Source: Phenylobacterium sp. (GTDB lineage Bacteria > Pseudomonadota > Alphaproteobacteria > Caulobacterales > Caulobacteraceae). Taken from it: DNA of 43,124 bases. Positions 32,698 through 42,095 of this stretch are shown piece after piece. Location of the stretch: positions 1 to 43,124 of the forward strand of contig NZ_SSMZ01000316.1 in assembly GCF_004799395.1 (NCBI RefSeq), read 5' to 3'. Both the position numbers and the translations under genes were made by a program. The notes beneath the pieces are model-generated. The model ran no database searches. It saw nothing but the letters and a program-made list of their open reading frames with translations, and was not told the origin of the DNA. How positions within the stretch are numbered: position 1 is the stretch's first letter; each line of letters opens with the position of its first letter.

Positions 32698-33885
32698 ATG
32701 GATTTGATGGCCGCAACGATCCCTTCCAAGGCTCCCTATGCGGAGGACCCCTCGAAATCCCGCGGCCGCAAGGTCGCCGAGGCCGAGAGCGCCACGCGCA
32801 CGCCGTTCGCCCGCGACCGCGACCGGATCATACACTGCACGGCTTTCCGAAGGCTGAAGGAGAAGACCCAGGTCTTTGTGGCTCACGAGGGCGACCATTT
32901 CCGCACCCGCCTGACCCACAGCCTGGAGGTGGCGCAGATCGCCCGCTCGCTGGCCACGGCTCTGGGGCTGGACGCCGATCTGGCCGAGACCATCGCCCTG
33001 GCCCATGATCTCGGCCATCCGCCCTTCGGCCACGCCGGGGAGGACGAACTGCAGATCCAGATGGCCGGCTTCGGCGGCTTCGACCACAATGTGCAGACCT
33101 TCCGGGTCGTCACCAAGCTGGAGCGCCGCTATCCGCGCTTCGAGGGGCTGAACCTCACCTGGGAGACCCTGGAAGGCATCATCAAGCACAACGGCCCGGT
33201 GGTGGATAAGCTGGAGAAGCCCTCCTGGAGCGCCATCGCCGAGTTCGACGCGGAATATGACCTGAAGCTCGGCGGCTGGGCCTCGGCGGAGGCGCAGGTC
33301 GCCGCGCTCGCCGACGATATCGCCTACAACAACCACGATGTGGACGACGGGGTGCAGGCGGGGCTCTTCAACCTCGACGAACTGCGCTCGATCCCGCTGA
33401 TCGGCCCGCACGTGGCCAGCGCGGTGACCGACTATCCCACGGTCGATCCCGGCATCCTAAGGCTGGAGGCCGTACGGCGGATGATCGGGGCCATGGTCGA
33501 CGACGTGCTGGCCGAGACGCGTCGCCGAGCGGACAAGGATCGGGTGAGCTCGCCCGAAGATGTCCGGAACCTGGATCACGCCCTGGTGGCCTTCTCCCGT
33601 GACATGGTCGAGGACCTGGGCGCGCTGAGGGCCTTCCTGATGGAGCGGATGTATCGCCACTGGAAGGTCAACCGCACCCGCAGCCAGGCGCGGCGCATGC
33701 TGGCCGAGATGTTCCAGCTGTTCCTGGGCGAGCCGGACGTCCTGCCGGCCGAATGGTGCTCTCGGACGCAGGGCCGCAACGAGGCCGGGGTGGCGCGCGT
33801 GGTCTGCGACTACATCGCCGGAATGACCGACCGCTTCGCCATCGAAGAGCACCGCAAGCTCTTCCACCTGGATTCGCTGCACTAG
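32698..33885 (+). CDS. dgt: dGTP triphosphohydrolase-like HD-domain protein
   Basis: A 395-aa HD-superfamily nucleotidase that removes triphosphate from deoxynucleotides. It shows [22 protein letters not shown], the first HD ligand in [16 protein letters not shown], the HD pair in [17 protein letters not shown], and [14 protein letters not shown]. This is the shorter type 2 subfamily widespread in alphaproteobacteria. The ATG at 32698 is followed by an internal Met 9 nt later; either could serve. In relatives argS normally follows; here the next gene is an opposite-strand hydroxylase. Confidence 0.93.
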   Translation: MDLMAATIPSKAPYAEDPSKSRGRKVAEAESATRTPFARDRDRIIHCTAFRRLKEKTQVFVAHEGDHFRTRLTHSLEVAQIARSLATALGLDADLAETIALAHDLGHPPFGHAGEDELQIQMAGFGGFDHNVQTFRVVTKLERRYPRFEGLNLTWETLEGIIKHNGPVVDKLEKPSWSAIAEFDAEYDLKLGGWASAEAQVAALADDIAYNNHDVDDGVQAGLFNLDELRSIPLIGPHVASAVTDYPTVDPGILRLEAVRRMIGAMVDDVLAETRRRADKDRVSSPEDVRNLDHALVAFSRDMVEDLGALRAFLMERMYRHWKVNRTRSQARRMLAEMFQLFLGEPDVLPAEWCSRTQGRNEAGVARVVCDYIAGMTDRFAIEEHRKLFHLDSLH

Positions 33886-33892
33886 CGCTGGA

Positions 33893-35179
33893 TCAGAGGT
33901 AGGACGGCAGCGAGCCGTAGAACTGCTCCACCCCGACGGTGAGCGCGCTGACCATCTCGCGCTCGGCGGGCGTGACGTAGGGGTTCCAGATATCGAAGAT
34001 CAGCACCGCACGGGCTTCGCCCGAGTTGTTCCAGGCCTCGTGCTCGATGGTGTCGTCGAAGACGAAGGCCTTGCCCGGCTCCCATTGACGCGTCTCCGCG
34101 CCCACGCGGAAGCCGCAGCCTGGCGGTACGATCAGCGGCAGATGGCAGATCAGGCGGGCGTTGTTGACCCCGGTGTGTGGCGGGATGCGGGTGCGCGGCT
34201 CCAGGATCGAGAACACCGCCGTGGGCGCGGACCCCGGCAGCTCGCATTTCGGCCAGGCCTCCAGCGCCGCCATGGCCTTGGGGAAGCGGGCCATGTTCTC
34301 GACCATCGCGTGGCCCGCCTTCCACAGGTAGAAGACGCCCCAGCTGCGCGAATTGTTCAGCGCGCGCCATTTCTCGTCCGGCGTCGCCTGCAGGGCGATG
34401 TAGGGCTCCAGCACCTGGGCGCCATCGGCGAGCACGCCGACCAGCTCCTCGCGGATGTCGTCGGCCGCCGCCTCGATCGCCTCAAGCCAGGGAAAGTCCT
34501 CGCGCGGATAGAACTCGATGGCCGGCAGCTCGGGCACATAGAGGAAGGTCGGCTGCGGGCGGTAGACGCGGCGTTTCTGCAGATAGGTCGCCAGCGATTT
34601 GTCGAAGCGGCCCAGCGGCTCACTGGCGTGCCGGGCGCGGACCTCCTGCAGATGGGCGTCGAGGAAATTCTCCAGAGCGCGGCCGTTGGCGTCGACCACC
34701 GACTGGGCGTGGGCGAAGATCGGGCGCATGTCCGCGGGGACCTGAACCCCCGTCGGAACCAGCATCAGCACTTTGCGGTAAGTCGCCGCCGCGGCGCGAC
34801 TGTCCTTAAGGTGCTCGTGCAGGGCCGCGGCCTGCAACAGGGCGCGCATGTTGGTGGGCTCAGCCGCAAGCACCCGGTTCAGCGCCGCCAGTTCCTCGTC
34901 GCGCCGGTTCAGGTCGCGCAACGCCGTGGCGAAGTTCAGCAGGAACGTCGGATTGCCCGGGTCTTCCGCCAGAGCCTGTTCCAGCATCGCCAGTCCGCCG
35001 GCCGCGTCGCCCGCCAGCAGCTTGCGTTTGCCGATTTCGTTGAGCACCAGGGGATGGCTGGGCGCCTCGTTCTCCGCCTGGCGGACCAGCCGCTCGGCGT
35101 CGTAGGTCTGGCCGGTCGCCAGCGCGCGGGACGCAGCGTCGATCAGCTGGCGGACGCGTCCGTCGACGACTTCGCTCAT
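33893..35179 (-). CDS. TPR-repeat aspartyl/asparaginyl beta-hydroxylase family protein
   Basis: A 428-aa cytoplasmic protein. Residues about 1-150 hold tetratricopeptide-like helices (AERLVRQAENEAPSHPLVLNEIGKRKL, LLNFATALRDLNRRDEEL, ALLQAAALHEHLKD). Residues about 210-410 form an AspH-type 2-oxoglutarate/Fe(II) dioxygenase: ILEPRTRIPPHTG, NNARLICHLPLIVPPGCGFRVG, WEPGKAFVFDDTIEHEAWNNSGEARAVLIFDIW. The two His ligands fit the HLPL and IEHEAWN segments, and Arg of RAVLIFD the oxoglutarate site. Substrate is unknown; related domains modify proteins or lipid A. It occupies the position where relatives carry argS, between dgt and the SPOR gene, and runs in the opposite direction. Confidence 0.9.
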   Translation of the reverse strand: MSEVVDGRVRQLIDAASRALATGQTYDAERLVRQAENEAPSHPLVLNEIGKRKLLAGDAAGGLAMLEQALAEDPGNPTFLLNFATALRDLNRRDEELAALNRVLAAEPTNMRALLQAAALHEHLKDSRAAAATYRKVLMLVPTGVQVPADMRPIFAHAQSVVDANGRALENFLDAHLQEVRARHASEPLGRFDKSLATYLQKRRVYRPQPTFLYVPELPAIEFYPREDFPWLEAIEAAADDIREELVGVLADGAQVLEPYIALQATPDEKWRALNNSRSWGVFYLWKAGHAMVENMARFPKAMAALEAWPKCELPGSAPTAVFSILEPRTRIPPHTGVNNARLICHLPLIVPPGCGFRVGAETRQWEPGKAFVFDDTIEHEAWNNSGEARAVLIFDIWNPYVTPAEREMVSALTVGVEQFYGSLPSYL

Positions 35180-35414
35180 CCGCTACTGGTCCTCACGCCG
35201 CAATCTGCGCCCGACGGGGCTTCGCACGTTGCTCACGCGTTCCTTATGGCGCGGGCGTCAGGCCTCTGCCAAGCGGCGACGCGCGCCCAACTTCTGGCGC
35301 GGTCTGCGCACAGAAATCGGCGGGTAGGGCGGTTGGACGGGCGCGGGCTCGGCTAGACTACCGCCTCTAGCGCGCGATTCGGCGGTCCGGACGCGCCCGC
35401 CTCGGGAGTCATCG
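35180..35414. other. Intergenic region between hydroxylase and SPOR genes
   Basis: 235 bp between divergent starts. I see no argS remnant, RNA gene or strong palindrome. The AGACTACCGCC stretch near 35356 may belong to the SPOR promoter. Confidence 0.4.
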
Positions 35415-36308
35415 ATGTCCGATCATGAGCGCGGCGCCTATACGCCGCCCACCGACGCGCCGCTCAGCTTCGACGCCCGCCAGCCGGTGCGCGGCTCGCG
35501 GCCGCTGCCCTTCACCCTGATCATCTCGATCCTGGTGCTGGCCGGTCTGGCGGCGGCGATGTTCATCTTCTACCGCTCGGGCGTGCGCCACGCCGGCGAG
35601 CCGCCGCAGGCCGTCGGCGTGCCGGTGGGCGGCATGAAGGCCGCGCCGCCTGCCGAGGCCCAGCCGCAGGATCCTGCCGCGGGACTGCAGATCTACAAGA
35701 CCGAAGGCGGCAAGGCCTCCGGCGACGGCGCGATCTCGCCGCAGTTCACCGCGCCGCCGGAACAGCCGCAGACCCGCCCGCAGGCGGCCGCGCCCACCGT
35801 CGTCGTGACCCCGGCCGCGCCTGCCGCTCCGGCCCCGGCGCTGCGGCCCTCGATCCCGGCTCAACCGCCGGCGGCTTCAGTTCCGGCCGCGCCGCCGAAG
35901 CCCGAGGCTCCGTCCAAGCCGCCGCCGCCCGCGACGAAGGCCGAGGCGCCCGCACCGAAGTCCGCGCCACCGGTGGCCAAGGCCGCTGCGCCCGTTTCCG
36001 CGAAGCCTGCGCCCGCCAAACCGGAAGCCAAGGCCGCTGCGCCCGCGCCCGCCGCCAAGCCGGCCGCCGGCGTCGCCGCCGTGCAGATCGGCGCCTTCTC
36101 CTCGCAGGCTCTGGCCGACAAGGGCTGGAGCGACGCGGCCTCCGTCTCGCCCGGCGCCGCGGCCGGCAAGGGCAAATTCGTCGAGAAGGTCGACAAGGAC
36201 GGCAAGACGCTGTTCCGCACCCAGGTCACCGGGTTCGCCAGCCGAGCCGACGCCGTGGCGTTCTGCGACAAGCTGAAGGCCGCGGGCAAGGCCTGCTTCG
36301 TCAAGTGA
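35415..36308 (+). CDS. SPOR-domain inner-membrane protein
   Basis: A 297-aa bitopic protein: short cytoplasmic N-terminus, one membrane helix at residues about 32-52 (LPFTLIISILVLAGLAAAMFIFY), a long Ala/Pro/Lys-rich periplasmic linker (about 60-215), and a C-terminal SPOR domain (AAVQIGAFSSQALADKGWSDA, LFRTQVTGFASRADAVAFCDKLKAAGKACFVK). SPOR domains bind septal peptidoglycan stripped of stem peptides, so a role in division-site or wall remodelling is likely. Its stop overlaps the nagZ GTG start (GTGA). Confidence 0.9.
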   Translation: MSDHERGAYTPPTDAPLSFDARQPVRGSRPLPFTLIISILVLAGLAAAMFIFYRSGVRHAGEPPQAVGVPVGGMKAAPPAEAQPQDPAAGLQIYKTEGGKASGDGAISPQFTAPPEQPQTRPQAAAPTVVVTPAAPAAPAPALRPSIPAQPPAASVPAAPPKPEAPSKPPPPATKAEAPAPKSAPPVAKAAAPVSAKPAPAKPEAKAAAPAPAAKPAAGVAAVQIGAFSSQALADKGWSDAASVSPGAAAGKGKFVEKVDKDGKTLFRTQVTGFASRADAVAFCDKLKAAGKACFVK

Positions 36309-37330
36309 GCGTCACAGCAGCCATCCTGGGCTGCTCGGGCCCCGTGCTGACGCCGGAGGAACGCACGTTCTTCCGGCGGGTGAAGCCCTGGGGTTTCATC
36401 CTCTTCAAGCGAAACGTCGAGACGCCGGACCAGGTGCGGACCCTGGTGGCCGCGCTCCGCGAAACCGTCGGCCGCGCCGACGCCCCGGTGCTTATCGACC
36501 AGGAAGGCGGGCGCGTGCAGCGTCTGGGCCCGCCCAACTGGGGCCGCTATCCGCCGGGCCGCGCCTTCGGCGACCTCGGCGGCAACGACCCGCTGGTGCG
36601 GCGCGAGATCACGCGCCTGGGCGCGCGGCTGATGGCCCATGACCTGGTCGCGCTGGGCATCAACGTCGATTGCGTGCCGGTGCTGGACGTGCCGGACCCC
36701 TCGGGCCACGAGATCATCGGCGACCGCGCCTACGGCAGGACCGCCGACGAGGTGGCCCTCTTGGGCCGCGCCGCCGCCGAGGGCCTGATCGCCGGCGGGG
36801 TGCTGCCGGTGATCAAGCACATCCCCGGCCACGGCCGCGCCATGGCCGACAGCCACCTGGAGCTGCCGGTGGTGGACGCGGGCTTCGAAGACCTGGACGC
36901 CTGCGACTTCGCGCCGTTCCGCGTTTTGTCGGACATGCCGATGGCGATGACGGCGCACGTGATCTATTCCGCCATCGACCGTAAGCGCCCAGCCACAACG
37001 TCGAAGAAGGTCATGCGCCGGGTGGTGCGCGGCGCGATCGGCTTCGATGGCCTGGTGATGAGCGACGACCTTTCCATGAAGGCGCTGAGCGGCGATTTCG
37101 CTGAGCGGGCCCGCGACAGCCGCGCGGCGGGCTGCGACGTGGTCCTGCATTGCAACAGCGCCATGGCCGAGATGAAGGCAGTGGTGAAGGGCGCCGGCGA
37201 GCTGAAGGGCCGCGCCTCGATCCGCGCCAAGGCCGCGCTGGCGCGCCTGGCCAAGACACCGGAGCCGTTTGACGCCGCCGAGGCCCGCGCCCGCTTCGAT
37301 GCGGCGTTCGACGGGGCCTACGCGGCATGA
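36305..37330 (+). CDS. nagZ: Beta-N-acetylhexosaminidase (peptidoglycan recycling)
   Basis: A 341-aa family 3 glycoside hydrolase that removes GlcNAc from anhydromuropeptides in the cytoplasm. Signatures: WGFILFKRNV, LIDQEGGRVQRLGP, the catalytic loop KHIPGHGRAMADSHLELP with its Asp-His pair, TAHVIYSAID, and the nucleophile Asp in GLVMSDDLSMKAL. The start is GTG 36305, overlapping the SPOR stop. It ends in an ATGA overlap with scpA. The lack of a signal peptide fits the cytoplasmic recycling enzyme. Confidence 0.94.
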   Translation: MSVTAAILGCSGPVLTPEERTFFRRVKPWGFILFKRNVETPDQVRTLVAALRETVGRADAPVLIDQEGGRVQRLGPPNWGRYPPGRAFGDLGGNDPLVRREITRLGARLMAHDLVALGINVDCVPVLDVPDPSGHEIIGDRAYGRTADEVALLGRAAAEGLIAGGVLPVIKHIPGHGRAMADSHLELPVVDAGFEDLDACDFAPFRVLSDMPMAMTAHVIYSAIDRKRPATTSKKVMRRVVRGAIGFDGLVMSDDLSMKALSGDFAERARDSRAAGCDVVLHCNSAMAEMKAVVKGAGELKGRASIRAKAALARLAKTPEPFDAAEARARFDAAFDGAYAA

Positions 37331-38145
37331 GCAACACCTTCCAGCCCAGCTTCGACTTCGCCGCCGCGGCCAATGCCGCCGAGGATGGCGAGGCCCTGAT
37401 CGTCGACATCGACGGCTACGAGGGTCCGCTGCACGTCCTCCTGGCGCTCGCCCGCAGCCAGAAGGTCGACCTCTTACAGCTCTCGATCCTGAAGCTGGCC
37501 GAGCAGTACCTGGCTTTCGTCCAGCAGGCGCGGCGCGCGCAGTTCTCGCTGGCCGCCGACTATCTGGTGATGGCCTCCTGGCTGGCCTATCTGAAGTCGC
37601 GCCTGCTGTTGCCGAAGCCCGAGCAACCCAAGGGCGACGAGGCGCCAGCCGAGGAGATCGCCGCCCGGCTCGCCTTCCGCCTGGCCAAGCTCGACACCAT
37701 GCGAAATGCCGCAGAGGGCCTGCGCACCCGCCCGCAACTCGGCCGCGACGTATTTGGCCGCGGCGACCCGCAGGCGATCAAGGTCGTCCCGTCCGGCCGC
37801 ATCGAAGGCGACCTCTACAGCCTGATGAGCGCCTACATCGCCCAGCGCGCCAAAGAGGCCAGCCGCACCTACACCCCGGCGACGCCCAAGGCCTACCCGC
37901 TGGAGGAGGCGCGCGAACGCCTGCGCCGCCTGCTGCCCGATCTCGACCGGTGGACGCCGCTCGCCGGCGTCGCGCCCATGGGGCCGCCGGGGCCGGGTAG
38001 CGATGGCCAACCGGGCCGCGCGTCCTTTGTGGCCTCAACCCTCTCGGCCAGCCTGGAGCTGGTGAAGGAAGGGACGCTGGAGGCTCGCCAGCTTGAGGCC
38101 TTCGCCGACATCTATCTGCGGACCCGAAAGGCCAAGGTCGCATGA
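37327..38145 (+). CDS. scpA: Segregation and condensation protein A
   Basis: A 272-aa kleisin that joins SMC heads and ScpB. The N-terminal SMC-binding part has IDGYEGPLHVLLALARSQKVDLLQLSILKLAEQYLAFV and YLVMASWLAYLKSRLLLP. The C-terminal winged helix includes VASTLSASLELVKEGTLEARQLEAFADIYL. A linker carries Ala/Glu and Pro/Gly-rich stretches. It starts in the nagZ stop (ATGA) and ends in the scpB start (ATGA). Linkage to wall-recycling and Tat genes is conserved in Caulobacter relatives as I recall. Confidence 0.93.
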   Translation: MSNTFQPSFDFAAAANAAEDGEALIVDIDGYEGPLHVLLALARSQKVDLLQLSILKLAEQYLAFVQQARRAQFSLAADYLVMASWLAYLKSRLLLPKPEQPKGDEAPAEEIAARLAFRLAKLDTMRNAAEGLRTRPQLGRDVFGRGDPQAIKVVPSGRIEGDLYSLMSAYIAQRAKEASRTYTPATPKAYPLEEARERLRRLLPDLDRWTPLAGVAPMGPPGPGSDGQPGRASFVASTLSASLELVKEGTLEARQLEAFADIYLRTRKAKVA

Positions 38146-38786
38146 GTGACCTCGCCGACACCGGACGCGAGGTCGAGGCGCTGCTGTTCGCCGCCGCCGG
38201 GCCCTTGAGCGACGCCGACCTCGCCAAGCGCCTGCCGGAAGGCGCGGACGTGGCCGGCGCCATCGTGGCCCTGCAGGCGCGCTATGAGGGCCGCGGCGTC
38301 GAACTGGTCTGCGTGGCCGGGCGCTGGCGGTTCCAGACGGCGCAGGACCTCGCCTGGCTGATGACCGATGAGCGCGACGAGCCCAGGCGCCTCTCGAAGG
38401 CCGCCCAGGAGACCCTGGCCATCATCGCCTACCACCAGCCGGTGACCCGCGCCGAGATCGAAGCCGTGCGCGGCGTGCAGGCCAGCAAAGGCACCCTGGA
38501 CGTCCTCCTGGAGCTCGGCCTGGTGCGCATGCGCGGCCGTCGGCGCACGCCGGGCCGGCCGATCACCTACGGCACCACCGACGCCTTTCTGGAGCACTAC
38601 GGCCTGGCCAGCGTCGGAGATCTCCCCGGCGCGGCCGAGATGCGGGCGGCTGGACTGCTCTCCCTCGACCTGCCCGCCGACTTCGCCGTGCCCGATCCCA
38701 ATGCGCTGGGCGCCGACGAGGACCCGTTGGAGCCTGGCGACGCGCCGGAGTTCCACATGGATTTTCTCGGCGAGGAAACGGCCTGA
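38142..38786 (+). CDS. scpB: Segregation and condensation protein B
   Basis: A 214-aa partner of ScpA and SMC in chromosome segregation. Two winged-helix domains are visible: EVEALLFAAAGPLSDADLAKRLP at the N-terminus, and RLSKAAQETLAIIAYHQPVTRAEIEAVRGVQASKGTLDVLLELGLVRMRGRRRTPGRPITYGTT, the hallmark of the family. The C-terminal 30 residues are acidic. Translation is coupled to scpA by ATGA. Confidence 0.94.
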   Translation: MSDLADTGREVEALLFAAAGPLSDADLAKRLPEGADVAGAIVALQARYEGRGVELVCVAGRWRFQTAQDLAWLMTDERDEPRRLSKAAQETLAIIAYHQPVTRAEIEAVRGVQASKGTLDVLLELGLVRMRGRRRTPGRPITYGTTDAFLEHYGLASVGDLPGAAEMRAAGLLSLDLPADFAVPDPNALGADEDPLEPGDAPEFHMDFLGEETA

Positions 38787-38874
38787 TTGTCGCGTGGCGC
38801 GTTATCGCGAGACGGACTATATAGCCGCGTAGACGATGTCGCCGAGGCGCGACGGGTTTGGAGTTTTCGACGCC

Positions 38875-39111
38875 ATGGGCACGTTTTCGATCTGGCATGT
38901 TCTGCTCTTCGCCATCATCGCGCTTCTGCTGCTTGGCGGCCGCGGCAAGATCTCCGGCATCATGGGCGACACCGCCAAGGGCATCAAAGCCTTCCGGGAA
39001 GGTTTGAAGGGCGAGGAAGAAGCCAAGGAGGAAGAACCTCCGCCGGCCAAGCCGCTGCCCAAGACCGCGACGAAGACCGCCTCGAGTTCGCGCGCCAAGA
39101 CCAAGGCTTGA
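38875..39111 (+). CDS. tatA: Sec-independent (twin-arginine) translocase subunit TatA
   Basis: A 78-aa pore-forming Tat subunit: membrane helix at residues about 3-20 ([20 protein letters not shown]), the hinge [24 protein letters not shown] as an amphipathic helix, then an acidic and Lys/Ala tail. An upstream in-frame start would add 13 residues before the helix, which TatA proteins do not have, so ATG 38875 is used. It is 88 bp after scpB and 67 bp before tatB. Confidence 0.92.
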   Translation: MGTFSIWHVLLFAIIALLLLGGRGKISGIMGDTAKGIKAFREGLKGEEEAKEEEPPPAKPLPKTATKTASSSRAKTKA

Positions 39112-39178
39112 GCCGCTCCGCCACGCCTCTGTTCAGCCCCTGTTTCCACTGCGCCTGAAACCGCGCTAAGGCACGGCC

Positions 39179-39790
39179 ATGTTTCCCGAAGGACGCGCAG
39201 TCGAATTCCTGGTCGCCGCGGTGGTGGCGCTGATCGTGGTCGGTCCGAAGGACCTGCCGATCCTGCTGCGCAAGCTCGGCCAGTTCATGGCCAAGGTCCG
39301 CTCGATGGCCGCCGAGTTCCGCGCCAGCTTCGACGAGATGGCCCGCCAGTCGGAGCTCGACGAGCTGCGCAAGGAGGTCGAGGCCATGCGCCAGGGCCAG
39401 TTGCTCGATATGACGACCCATGCGCCGGAGGTGAGCCAAACCTTCGACGAGATCAGCCAGGGCCTGTCAGATGTCGGCGTGCAGCTGAACTCGCCGGTGG
39501 CCTATCCCTACACGCCGGCCCAGACCGAGCACGTCGAGATGACCGAGCTCGCCAAGCCGAAGCGTGTGCGGACGCCGGCGAAGAACGCCGCCGCGAAGAC
39601 GGCGCCGGCGGCCAAGTCAGCCAAGGCCAAGACGAGCGCCCCGAAGACCACCGCGCCGAGCAAGGCCTCAGCGGCCAAGGCGCCAGCGGCAAAGGCCACG
39701 CCGCTGAAGGCTGCCGCGAAAGCCAAGCCGTCCGGCGCGAAGGCCGCCGCGCCCGCCAGGCCGCGGGCCCCTAAGGCGGCCGCCCAATGA
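39179..39790 (+). CDS. tatB: Tat translocase subunit TatB
   Basis: A 203-aa Tat receptor-complex subunit. The helix-hinge-helix core is at residues about 8-60 (VEFLVAAVVALIVVGPKDLPILLRKLGQFMAKVRSMAAEFRASFDEMARQ), continuing DELRKEVEAMRQGQ. The last 75 residues are a Lys/Ala/Pro-rich tail of AAK and KAA units resembling histone H1-like tails, and are probably disordered. Its stop overlaps tatC (ATGA). Confidence 0.92.
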   Translation: MFPEGRAVEFLVAAVVALIVVGPKDLPILLRKLGQFMAKVRSMAAEFRASFDEMARQSELDELRKEVEAMRQGQLLDMTTHAPEVSQTFDEISQGLSDVGVQLNSPVAYPYTPAQTEHVEMTELAKPKRVRTPAKNAAAKTAPAAKSAKAKTSAPKTTAPSKASAAKAPAAKATPLKAAAKAKPSGAKAAAPARPRAPKAAAQ

Positions 39791-40683
39791 GCACGGCCGA
39801 CGACGAGATCGAGGCCTCCCGCGCGCCTCTGCTGGATCATCTGATCGAACTGCGCTCGCGGCTGATCACCTGCGTGATCGCGCTGGTGATCGCGTTCATC
39901 TTCTGCTTCGCTTTTTCGACGCCGATCCTCACCCTGCTGATCCATCCCTACACGGTGGCCCAGAGCCTGGTGGCCATCGGGGCGAAGTCGGGCGTCAACA
40001 ATTCGAGCTTCACCGGCGCGGTGCAGGGCGCCAAGGACATGTTCCTGGTGCTGACCGGCCAGGAGGCTCTGCCACCCTCCCAGCAGGCCACCAACCTCAT
40101 CTACACCGCGCCGCTGGAGATCTTCTGGACCAAGGTGAAGCTCGCCGGTATCGGCGGGGTGGCGCTGAGCTTCCCGGTGCTGGCCCAGCAGATCTACGCC
40201 TTCGTGGCGCCTGGCCTCTACAAGAAGGAGCGCCGCGCCTTCCTGCCGTTCCTGGTGGCCTCGCCGCTGCTGTTCCTGCTGGGCGCGGCTATGGTCTATT
40301 ACATGATCCTGCCGATCCTGATGCGGTTCGCGCTTTCCCAGCAGATCGTCGGCGCCGGGCCGGTGTCGGTCCAGTTGATGTCGAAGATCTCCGAGTATTT
40401 CGACCTGGTGACGGCGTTGCTGCTGGCCTTCGGCATCTGTTTCCAGCTTCCGGTGATCCTGACGCTGCTGGGCATGGCGGGGATCGTCAATTCCAAGATG
40501 CTGATGGCCGGCTGGCGCTATGCGGTTGTGGCCGTGGTGGGCGTGGCCGCCGTCGTCACGCCGCCCGACCCGATCAGCCAGATCCTGCTCTCGATCCCCA
40601 TTGTCGGGCTCTACTTCGTCTCGGTGGGCTGCGTCAGGCTCATCGAGTTCCGGCGCAAGAAGGACGACGGCGCGGCGGCGTGA
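39787..40683 (+). CDS. tatC: Tat translocase subunit TatC
   Basis: A 298-aa six-helix membrane protein that recognises twin-arginine signals. It opens with the conserved PLLDHLIELRSRLITCVIALVIAF. Further signatures are APLEIFWTKVKLAGIGGVALSFPVLAQQIYAFVAPGLYKKERRAFLPFL and FGICFQLPVILTLLGMAGIV, then a closing helix VVTPPDPISQILLSIPIVGLYFVS. The loop between helices 1 and 2 is longer than in E. coli TatC, as is common in alphaproteobacteria. A likely client in this window is the amidohydrolase at 22485. Confidence 0.95.
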   Translation: MSTADDEIEASRAPLLDHLIELRSRLITCVIALVIAFIFCFAFSTPILTLLIHPYTVAQSLVAIGAKSGVNNSSFTGAVQGAKDMFLVLTGQEALPPSQQATNLIYTAPLEIFWTKVKLAGIGGVALSFPVLAQQIYAFVAPGLYKKERRAFLPFLVASPLLFLLGAAMVYYMILPILMRFALSQQIVGAGPVSVQLMSKISEYFDLVTALLLAFGICFQLPVILTLLGMAGIVNSKMLMAGWRYAVVAVVGVAAVVTPPDPISQILLSIPIVGLYFVSVGCVRLIEFRRKKDDGAAA

Positions 40684-40757
40684 GCCTTGGCCTGGGCGCC
40701 AACGCGCTCTAGAGAAGCCGCTTCCGCCGAAACCTAGCGTCTGATCCAGCCACCGTT

Positions 40758-42095
40758 ATGCACGACATCCGAGCCCTTCGCGAAAACCCTGAGGCCTATG
40801 TCAAAGGCTGGGATTCCAAAGGCCTGTCCGGTTCGGCGCTGGTCGCACAGATCCTTGAGCTCGATGTGAAGCTGCGAGAGGCGCAGACCGCTTGGCAGAC
40901 GGCTCAGGCTGATCGGAATGCGGCCTCCAAGAGCATTGGCCACGCAAAGGCCGCCAAGGATGAAGCGGAAGCCTCGCGGCTGATGAAGTTGGTTGAGGAC
41001 CTCAAGACCAAGCTCGAAGCCGAAAGCCAGATAGAGCGCGCCACGGGTCAGGATTTGAACGACCTGCTCGCGAGCCTCCCGAACATCCCGGCCCTGGACG
41101 TGCCGCACGGCGCGGACGAGCACGCCAACGTGGAGGTCCGCCGCTGGGGGACGCCGTTCGCGATCGCCAGGCCGAAGGATCACACCGACCTGGGCGAGGG
41201 CCTGGGCCTGATGGATTTCGAGGCGGCCGCGCGGATGAGCGGCGCGCGCTTCGTGGTGCTGAAGGGCGAGCTGGCCCGGCTGGAGCGGGCGCTCGGCCAG
41301 TTCATGCTCGATGTCCAGACCCGCGAGCACGGCTATACCGAGGTCTCACCGCCGCTGATGGTGCGTACGGAGGCCATGTTCGGCACCGGGCAGATGCCTA
41401 AGTTCGGCGACGACCAGTTCATGGCCGTTCCCGGCCTGAACACCGCCGAAGGCTTCCGCGCCGCCGACGGACCGATCGAGGCGCTGCCTGAAATCCGCTG
41501 GCTCATCCCCACCGCCGAGGTGTCGCTGACCAACCTCGTGCGCGAGCAGATCACCGCAGAGGAGGGGCTGCCGATGCGGCTCACCGCGCTGACGCCCAGC
41601 TTCCGCGCCGAGGCCGGCGCCTCGGGCCGCGACACCCGCGGGATGATCCGCCAGCACCAGTTCTACAAGGTCGAGCTGGTCTCGATCACCACGCCGGGCC
41701 AGTCCGAGGCCGAGCACGAGCGGATGGTCGGCTGCGCCGAGGCGATCCTGAAGCGGCTTGAGCTGCCGTTCAGGACCATGCTGCTCTGCGCCGGCGACAT
41801 GGGCTTCGGCGCGAAGAAGACCTACGACCTTGAGGTCTGGCTGCCGTCCGAAGGTCGATACCGGGAGATCAGCTCCTGCTCCAACTGCGGGGATTTCCAG
41901 GCCCGGCGGATGGACGCGCGCACCAAGGCGGCCGGCGAGAAGGGCGCGCGCTTCGTGCATACGCTGAACGGCTCCGGGCTGGCGGTGGGCCGCACCCTGG
42001 TGGCGGTGATGGAGAACTATCAGGACGAGGACGGCCGCATCGCCATCCCGCAGGCGCTGCATCCCTACCTTCCGGGGCTCACGCACATCGGATGA
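40758..42095 (+). CDS. serS: Seryl-tRNA synthetase
   Basis: A 445-aa class II synthetase that charges tRNA-Ser. The N-terminal coiled-coil arm (residues about 30-105) contacts the long variable arm of the tRNA. Catalytic motif 2 is [25 protein letters not shown] and motif 3 [18 protein letters not shown]. The start [18 protein letters not shown] is the normal one. It has 74 bp of non-coding DNA after tatC, so it probably has its own promoter, and overlaps surE by 4 nt. Confidence 0.96.
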   Translation: MHDIRALRENPEAYVKGWDSKGLSGSALVAQILELDVKLREAQTAWQTAQADRNAASKSIGHAKAAKDEAEASRLMKLVEDLKTKLEAESQIERATGQDLNDLLASLPNIPALDVPHGADEHANVEVRRWGTPFAIARPKDHTDLGEGLGLMDFEAAARMSGARFVVLKGELARLERALGQFMLDVQTREHGYTEVSPPLMVRTEAMFGTGQMPKFGDDQFMAVPGLNTAEGFRAADGPIEALPEIRWLIPTAEVSLTNLVREQITAEEGLPMRLTALTPSFRAEAGASGRDTRGMIRQHQFYKVELVSITTPGQSEAEHERMVGCAEAILKRLELPFRTMLLCAGDMGFGAKKTYDLEVWLPSEGRYREISSCSNCGDFQARRMDARTKAAGEKGARFVHTLNGSGLAVGRTLVAVMENYQDEDGRIAIPQALHPYLPGLTHIG

